This document shows positions 52,289 to 57,506 of a stretch of DNA of 57,506 nucleotides, piece after piece; the stretch's first letter is position 1, and every line of letters begins with the position of its first letter. The notes below the pieces were generated by a model. The model was not told the DNA's origin and ran no database searches. It saw only the letters and a program-made list of their open reading frames with translations. This DNA is from DASVWH01 sp036389715 (GTDB lineage Bacteria > Acidobacteriota > Blastocatellia > Pyrinomonadales > Pyrinomonadaceae), in NCBI GenBank assembly GCA_036389715.1, contig DASVWH010000122.1, positions 1 to 57,506 of the forward strand, read 5' to 3'. The translations under genes were made by a program, and so were the position numbers.

Positions 52289-53780
52289 AAGTCGCGGCGT
52301 TAATCTCGCGGGCCGCGCGGTTGCCGGATTCGAGCGCGCCCTGCATCCAGCCGTGCCAGGCCGAGGCGTGCTCGCCCGCGAAGTAGATGCGGCCTTCGGG
52401 GCGCGCGACGTGCGGCATCAGCCCGAACATCTGCCCCACCCCGAGCGACGTATAAGCGCCGCGCGCCCAGGGGTCCTCCTCCCAGGCTTTCGACGCGCCG
52501 CCCTCGAAGTTCTCGGCCATGCCCGGATGAATCTTCTGCATCCGCTCAAGGATGAAAGCGATGCGCTCGCCCTCGTTCATCCCGGTCAGGCGATGTGCGT
52601 TGCGCCCGCGCACGTAAGACATCAGGATGCCGCGCGGTCCGGGTTGGTCCCAGGTCGGCTGCCAGACCTCTTCGGGCAGGTCGGACATGCCGAAGCCGTT
52701 CGTGCCGTTCTGCTCCCAGAAACGCCTGCGCGATTGGAGGTAAACGCGCGTCACGGCCTGGTAGGAAAGCTGCCGGACGGCGCGCTCCTTCTCCGGCGAG
52801 AAGGCTGGCCTGACCTCCATTCGCCGGAGCACCGTGAAGGGAATCGTGCAGAGCAGGTAATCTGCCGGCACGCTCTGTTGTAGACCGGAGGCGGGCCGCA
52901 CGACGGCGCGCACGCCCCGGCCGTCCTGCTCGATGGCGACGACGGGCGAATTGTAGTGAATCTTCTCGGAGAGCTTCGCGGCGAAGGCGCGCGGCAGGAG
53001 GTCCGTGCCGCCCCTGATCTTGGAGAGCAGGCCGTTGTTGAGCGCCATCTCGCGAAAGACTTCGATGGCCGAGACCGGATCGTCCGGGTCTGCGAAGCCT
53101 AAGGCCATGACCGCCATCGCGTCCGGCGAAGCGCCCTGCTCGCGCAGGAACTCCGCGTAGGTTATCCGGTCGTACTTCTGCAAAGAGGGCGGCGGCCAAC
53201 TGTCGGCGGCGGCGTCGCCCAGACTGCCCACTATCTTCGTCCCGACGTACTTCATCCAGAGCCCCGCGAGCCCTGCCTTCTGCTCTTCGGCCGTCAGCTT
53301 CAACCCCAACTGTGAGATGTCGGGCGGCGCGTTCGGCTTGAGCAGGACCCTGTGCCCGCGCATGTAGCCGACGCCATCCAACTTCGCAGGGTAGAAGGGA
53401 TCGAGCTTGAGCCCGAAGAGCCTGGCATACTTCAACGTCAGGTTATGCACGGCCGGGATGCGGGCCGCGCCCTCTTCGGCATAGAGGCCGTCCGAGAAGG
53501 GCTCGCGCAGCGTGTGGACGCGCCCGCCCGGACGCATCCGCGCTTCGAGAATCGTTACCTCGTGGCCCAGCTCCGACAGCTCATACGCAGCCGCGAGCCC
53601 TGCGAGCCCCGCCCCGATAATCAGCACTCTCTTCGCCGCGCCCCTGCGCGCCAGCTTCTTCTGGCCCGGCACGAGCGCACCGAGCGAAGGCAGCGAAAGC
53701 GCCGCCGCGGCCATTGCGCCGCGTTTCATGAACTCCCTGCGGTTAGGTGAAAACTCTCTGCGGCTCGGGTCCTCTCTCAC
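52287..53780 (-). CDS. Tat-exported FAD-dependent amine oxidase
   Basis: 497 residues from a GTG at 53780 with GAGGAGG upstream. A twin-arginine signal is visible (NRREFMKRGAMAAAALSLPSLGAL), preceded by a second RREF block, a short tandem copy at DNA level. The FAD Rossmann motif VLIIGAGLAGLAAAYELSELGHEVTILEA with RPGGRVHT and EEGAARIP, and the C-terminal flavin-site motif IYFAGEHASAWHGWMQGALESGNRAA, place it with flavin monoamine oxidases and L-amino-acid oxidases. It should act in the periplasm on an amine or amino acid. The substrate is unknown. Confidence 0.9.
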   Translation of the reverse strand: MREDPSRREFSPNRREFMKRGAMAAAALSLPSLGALVPGQKKLARRGAAKRVLIIGAGLAGLAAAYELSELGHEVTILEARMRPGGRVHTLREPFSDGLYAEEGAARIPAVHNLTLKYARLFGLKLDPFYPAKLDGVGYMRGHRVLLKPNAPPDISQLGLKLTAEEQKAGLAGLWMKYVGTKIVGSLGDAAADSWPPPSLQKYDRITYAEFLREQGASPDAMAVMALGFADPDDPVSAIEVFREMALNNGLLSKIRGGTDLLPRAFAAKLSEKIHYNSPVVAIEQDGRGVRAVVRPASGLQQSVPADYLLCTIPFTVLRRMEVRPAFSPEKERAVRQLSYQAVTRVYLQSRRRFWEQNGTNGFGMSDLPEEVWQPTWDQPGPRGILMSYVRGRNAHRLTGMNEGERIAFILERMQKIHPGMAENFEGGASKAWEEDPWARGAYTSLGVGQMFGLMPHVARPEGRIYFAGEHASAWHGWMQGALESGNRAAREINAAT

Positions 53781-53898
53781 GGGCAGCCTCCTCTGGTCAG
53801 GTGCGCTCTGATGTGTCTCTCTCTGCTTTGAAGCATCTCTTCGTCGCTTGCGGGGGTCTCTCCCCGGCCAAACGGGTTTTGGAATCCGCCCCGCTGCT

Positions 53899-54927
53899 TT
53901 AAGGAACTAGGACGAGCTTACCGAACTGCGCGCGGTCTTCCATCAATTCGTGCGCGCGGCGCGCTTCCGCCAGCGGCAGCGTCCGGTCAATGACGGCGCG
54001 GATTGCCCCGCTCTCGACAAACTTCATAGCGTCCAGCAACTCCGCCTTTGAACCCATGAACGACCCCAGGAAAGAGAGGTGACGGTAAAAGAGCTGGCGG
54101 AGGTCTGTCCGGGCGTCGAAGCCGCTGGTCGCGCCGCAGGTCACGAGCCGCCCGTCCCTGGCCAGCGCCTGGATAGAGCCCGGCCAGGTCTGTGCGCCCG
54201 TGTGCTCGAAGATCACGTCCGCGCCGCGCTTGCCCGTCAGCCGCCGGACCTCCCTCGGCCAGTCCTCGCGCGTGTAGTTGACGACCTCGTCCGCGCCCAG
54301 CTCCCGTGCCTTCCGCAGCTTCTCGTCCGAACCGGCCGTGGCGATGACGCGAGCGCCGCGCAGCTTCGCCAACTGAATCCCGATTGAGCCGACGCCGCTT
54401 CCGGCCGCATGAATCAGCACGTCCTCGCCCGGCTGCACGGCGGCCCGCGTGACGAGCATGTGCCAGGCCGTGACGGTCACCAGCGGCAGCGCCGCCGCCT
54501 CTTCCCAGCCGAGCGCGCGCGGTTTCGGAATCACGTTGACGGCGGGCGCGGCCACCAGCTCTGCGTAGCCTCCGTCGCGCATGTAACCCAGTATCCGGTA
54601 TTCGGGGCAGAGATTGTCCGTCCCGCGCAGGCACTCTCTGCAATGGCCGCAGGAGACGCCCGGCTGCAACATCACTTCATCGCCCGCGCGGACCCAAGTC
54701 GCCAGCTCGCCCGCTTCGCGGACGACGCCCGCGATGTCGTTGCCGAGAATGTGCGGCAAAGGAATCTTGATGCCCGGCATCCCCTTGCGCGCCCACACGT
54801 CCAGGTGATTGAGCGCGCAGGCGCGGACTTCTATCAGCACCTCGTCGGCCCTGATGCGCGGCTCCGCGACCTCCGCGTAGTTGAGCACCTCCGGCCCGCC
54901 ATGCTCGTTGAAAATTACAGCCTTCAT
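53899..54927 (-). CDS. Zinc-containing alcohol dehydrogenase/quinone oxidoreductase-type protein
   Basis: 342 residues from the ATG at 54927 (MKAVIFNEHGG); an in-frame start 24 bases upstream (54951) is less likely. MDR superfamily: four Cys of the structural zinc lobe (SCGHCRECLRGTDNLC) and NAD(P)-binding AAGSGVGSIGIQLAK. The catalytic-zinc Cys of classical ADHs is replaced in ALNHLDVWARKG, as in quinone-reductase-like members. It is probably an NAD(P)H-dependent oxidoreductase for an aldehyde, alcohol or enone. It is transcribed divergently from the methyltransferase gene. Confidence 0.9.
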   Translation of the reverse strand: MKAVIFNEHGGPEVLNYAEVAEPRIRADEVLIEVRACALNHLDVWARKGMPGIKIPLPHILGNDIAGVVREAGELATWVRAGDEVMLQPGVSCGHCRECLRGTDNLCPEYRILGYMRDGGYAELVAAPAVNVIPKPRALGWEEAAALPLVTVTAWHMLVTRAAVQPGEDVLIHAAGSGVGSIGIQLAKLRGARVIATAGSDEKLRKARELGADEVVNYTREDWPREVRRLTGKRGADVIFEHTGAQTWPGSIQALARDGRLVTCGATSGFDARTDLRQLFYRHLSFLGSFMGSKAELLDAMKFVESGAIRAVIDRTLPLAEARRAHELMEDRAQFGKLVLVP

Positions 54928-55222
54928 CGGATTAATCTTTAAGGTGTGCACGGGCCAAAGCCCGCCGCCGCGAGTCTGCTGCCATCCTGCGGGCCGTAAT
55001 ATAACGCGAATCCGATGAAAGCCGTGAGAGAAAAAGTCGCACGCGCCGGGCGCTTCCCCGTGCTTTCGCCGCGACCCGGCCCGCGCGTTCCCTCTTTGTG
55101 AAGAGCCTTCGCGCAGGGGATGGCGGTTGGACCAGGTATGACAGTTGGGAAAGTGTCACAGCCGGGATAGTGACGCTCACGCGTTATCCCTATGCTCAGA
55201 GCCAGAGGATGATTGAGCACAG

Positions 55223-56128
55223 ATGAGAGACAACACGCCGAGCGCCACCGCCTACCTGATCGCACAGAGCACACACGCGCTTTCGCTGGACCCCTTGCTC
55301 GGCGGATTGATTCCGGGGCGGGCGGCGGAATTGAGCCGCCGTTTCGTTGAAGCCCGCGCGCGCCGCTTGAAGTGGCTCGACGATGCGCTCAACCACGGAT
55401 GGCTGCGGCCTCTCTCGGCGGCGCTTGAGCGCGCGACCATCCCCGGCATCAAGCTGCATTACGCGCTTCGCAAGCGTTACCTGGAAGAGGTCGCGCGCGC
55501 GGCGCTCGCGGGCGGGATACGCCAGCAGGTCGTCATCGGCGCGGGCTTTGACACCCTGGCCCTGCGCCTTCACGAAGACTTTCCCGCCGCCCGCTTCTTC
55601 GAGATAGACCACTCGGCGACGCAGGCAGCCAAAAGAAGAGTCCTCGACGCAGACGGCCAGGCGGCTCGCAACATGCACTTCGTCGCGCTCGACGTTGCAC
55701 GCGAGAGCCTGCAAGAGCGCCTGCTGGGCCACACTGACTATCGCGCCGACGACGATACGCTCTTCGTCGTCGAGGGCCTCCTGATGTACCTCTCTCCGGC
55801 GCATGTGGACGCCATCCTGCGCTTCGTCCGCCGCCATAGCGGCCGGGAGAGCGTCCTGGCCTTCACCTTCATGGAGACGCAGGCCGACGGGCGAATCGGG
55901 TTTCGCGGGTCGAGCAAGGCCGTGGACCTCTGGCTCCGGCTGCACGGCGAGAGCTTCAAGTGGGGGATGCGGCGCGATTCCATCGGCGGTTATCTGGCGG
56001 AGAGAGGCTTTACGCTGCGCGTCCTCGTGACGGCAGAGACATTGAGAGGCCGTTACCTCGACACTGAGCGCCTGAAGCGGCTCCGGCTGGCCGAAGGGGA
56101 GTGCATCTGCGTCGCAAGCTCCGCTTGA
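55223..56128 (+). CDS. SAM-dependent O-methyltransferase (LCM/PPM1-like)
   Basis: 301 residues. The AdoMet-binding core has QQVVIGAGFDTLALRL and FEIDHSATQAAKRR, then FVVEGLLMYLSPAHV, all features of the leucine carboxyl methyltransferase-like (TIGR00027-type) family. These proteins often methylate polyketide or other acid substrates. The substrate is unknown. The ATG at 55223 is close to the end of the divergent spacer. The next gene follows after eleven bases. Confidence 0.9.
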   Translation: MRDNTPSATAYLIAQSTHALSLDPLLGGLIPGRAAELSRRFVEARARRLKWLDDALNHGWLRPLSAALERATIPGIKLHYALRKRYLEEVARAALAGGIRQQVVIGAGFDTLALRLHEDFPAARFFEIDHSATQAAKRRVLDADGQAARNMHFVALDVARESLQERLLGHTDYRADDDTLFVVEGLLMYLSPAHVDAILRFVRRHSGRESVLAFTFMETQADGRIGFRGSSKAVDLWLRLHGESFKWGMRRDSIGGYLAERGFTLRVLVTAETLRGRYLDTERLKRLRLAEGECICVASSA

Positions 56129-56139
56129 AAGGAACAGTT

Positions 56140-57506
56140 ATGCCGCTGCTGAAAAAGGTTTCGACGGGACGCGTCAGGGCGCGCAGGGTGAGCGTGCCGT
56201 CGCTCGAATACCGCCGCCGCGCGTCGTCAATCGCGTCCGGCCCGGTGGTCAACGATGTCCATTCGCAGTTGAACCGCACGCGCGTCAGCCGCATCGCCGA
56301 GCCCGGCTCGGTCGAGGCGCTGCAAGCCATCGTCAGGACGGCGCGAAGGCTCGGAGAGCAGGTCTCGGTCGCGGGCGGCAGGCACGCGATGGGCGGCCAG
56401 CAGTTCGGAACCGATGCCTTGCTCGTTGACATGTCGGCCATGAATCGCATGCTCGGATTCGACGCCGGGCGGCGGCTGGTCGAAGTCGAGGCTGGCATTC
56501 GCTGGCCCGAGTTGATCGAGCGGCTGAGAGAGGCGCAGAGCGGATGCCCCGAACAGTACGGCATCATCCAGAAACAGACGGGGGCCGATGCCTTGAGCCT
56601 CGGCGGGGCGCTCGCCGCGAATATTCATGGCAGAGGATTGAGCCTCAAGCCCATCATCGGGGATGTCGAATCCTTCGTCCTCGTTGACGCGGAGGGCCAG
56701 CTGCGTCGTTGCAGCCGGAGCGAGAATGCGGAGCTGTTCCGGCTGGCCATCGGCGGCTACGGCCTGTTCGGGATTATCGCGAGCGTCCGGCTGCGTCTCG
56801 CGCCGCGTCGAAGGCTGCGGCGCATCGTTGAAGTGGCGGACCTCTGGGAGTGCCTGCCTGCCTTTGAACAACGCATCGAGGACGGCTTTCTCTACGGCGA
56901 TTTTCAATTCATGACCGACAGCGAATCACCCCATTTTCTGCGCCGGGGCGTCTTCTCATGCTACAGGCCCGTGACGGGCGAGGCTGACGGCACGGAAACC
57001 CGGGCGGAACTCTCGCCCGGCGATTGGCGGCAGCTACTCTATCTCGCTCACGCGGACCGCAGGCAAGCGTTCGACGTTTACTCGCAGCATTACCTCTCCA
57101 CTTCGGGTCAGCTTTACTGGTCCGACACGCACCAGTTGAGCACCTACGTGGACGACTATCACCGCGAATTGGACGCGCGGCTCGGAGCGCGTGCGCCGGG
57201 CAGCGAGATGATTACGGAAGTCTATCTGCCGAGAGAGCACCTCGCGGCCTTCATGGAGACGACGCGGGAGGACTTTCGCGCCGCCCGCACAGAGCTTATC
57301 TACGGGACTATCCGGCTCATCGAAAGAGACGACGAGAGCTTTCTGGCCTGGGCCAGGGAGCGCTACGCCTGCGTCGTCTTCAACCTGCACGTCACGCATG
57401 ACGGGCCTGGATTGGAGAAAGCCGCGCGGGATTTTCGTCGCCTGATTGATCGCGCCATTCGATACGGCGGCAGCTATTACCTGACCTACCATCGCTGGGC
57501 GACGCG
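56140..57506 (+). CDS. FAD-binding oxidoreductase (3' partial)
   Basis: The frame starts at the ATG at 56140 (AAAGGAACAGTT upstream, eleven bases after the methyltransferase stop) and stays open to the right edge, giving about 455 residues. An FAD-binding PCMH domain is visible (RIAEPGSVEALQAIVRTARRLGEQVSVAGGRHAMGG, then LLVDMSAMNRML and GADALSLGGALAANIHGRGL). The following substrate domain shows WPELIERL and TELIYGTIRLIERDDESFLAWARERYACVVFNL. It belongs to the vanillyl-alcohol-oxidase/decaprenylphosphoryl-ribose-oxidase-like group. The substrate is unknown. Co-transcription with the methyltransferase suggests a shared pathway. Confidence 0.9.
   Translation, partial: MPLLKKVSTGRVRARRVSVPSLEYRRRASSIASGPVVNDVHSQLNRTRVSRIAEPGSVEALQAIVRTARRLGEQVSVAGGRHAMGGQQFGTDALLVDMSAMNRMLGFDAGRRLVEVEAGIRWPELIERLREAQSGCPEQYGIIQKQTGADALSLGGALAANIHGRGLSLKPIIGDVESFVLVDAEGQLRRCSRSENAELFRLAIGGYGLFGIIASVRLRLAPRRRLRRIVEVADLWECLPAFEQRIEDGFLYGDFQFMTDSESPHFLRRGVFSCYRPVTGEADGTETRAELSPGDWRQLLYLAHADRRQAFDVYSQHYLSTSGQLYWSDTHQLSTYVDDYHRELDARLGARAPGSEMITEVYLPREHLAAFMETTREDFRAARTELIYGTIRLIERDDESFLAWARERYACVVFNLHVTHDGPGLEKAARDFRRLIDRAIRYGGSYYLTYHRWAT

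Overview
The window is GC-rich DNA, densely packed with genes, from a Gram-negative bacterium. An Oar-type TonB-dependent receptor with an N-terminal carboxypeptidase-regulatory-like domain, secreted TPR proteins, several TonB-C-terminal proteins, a Lol-like lipoprotein-trafficking cluster, type IV pilus parts and a MacB/FtsX-type permease together suggest an Acidobacteriota genome, most likely class Blastocatellia and Pyrinomonadaceae-like. That placement is inferred from gene content and style only; no rRNA or other phylogenetic RNA gene was seen. Codon use looks uniform and there are no transposases, integrases, phage genes, CRISPR arrays or tRNA genes that I can recognise, so this looks like ordinary chromosome with a few unusual loci.

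Layout. 1-10.1 kb: the 3' part of a modular secreted protein with a calcium-binding-like C-terminus, then a minus-strand run: a von Willebrand lipoprotein, two small membrane proteins, a POT peptide transporter, an S41-type protease with an altered active site translationally coupled to a CsgG/FlgO-like and TonB fusion, and an HD phosphohydrolase. 10.1-16.6 kb: a 0.8 kb non-coding stretch with short inverted and direct repeats and a structured leader, an Oar-like TonB receptor, and two tandem paralogues with a beta-sandwich plus TPRs. 16.6-22.1 kb: ribA, an FHA-GGDEF diguanylate cyclase, and a four-gene pilus/secretion cluster (PilN-like, PilO-like, a TIG plus PilP/GspC-like fusion, and a pseudopilin lacking Glu5). 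22.1-22.8 kb: a palindrome, a strong promoter, a tiny Gly-Gly-Ser-Lys repeat gene interrupted by an amber codon, and a terminator. 22.9-31.9 kb: housekeeping genes (cupin, trmL, typA, a class II amidotransferase, a PQQ-type propeller, thiE) followed by pilT and a zinc ribbon fused to a degenerate receiver. 32-38.9 kb: a trans-sulfuration-type PLP enzyme, a CDF cation exporter, a GNAT enzyme, a LarA-like protein, secreted proteins of unknown function, and a short gene for a bacterial metallothionein. 39-42 kb: a GlcD-like oxidase, a YfbR-like HD protein and a possible K+/H+-exchange-related protein. 42-46.5 kb: a Lol-like cluster. 46.6-49 kb: a radical SAM protein coupled to a TonB-domain protein, and a Lys/Gly-rich histone-tail-like protein. 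49.3-57.5 kb: a lone receiver, a GT-C-type membrane protein, a Tat-exported amine oxidase, a zinc-type dehydrogenase, an LCM-type methyltransferase, and an FAD oxidase cut by the right edge.

How the genes may work together. Much of the window concerns the envelope: outer-membrane import (TonB receptor and TonB-domain proteins), lipoprotein trafficking (LolA/LolB-like proteins around a LolCE/LolD-like ABC transporter) and surface filaments (PilN/O/P-like proteins, a pseudopilin and PilT). Metal handling appears twice (CDF exporter and metallothionein). The most interesting candidates for further work are the four-gene pilus-like module with its TIG fusion, the self-contained Lol-like locus, the amber-interrupted GGSK gene together with the larger Lys/Gly-rich protein, the zinc ribbon with pseudo-receiver next to pilT, and the metallothionein gene with its long perfect hairpin.
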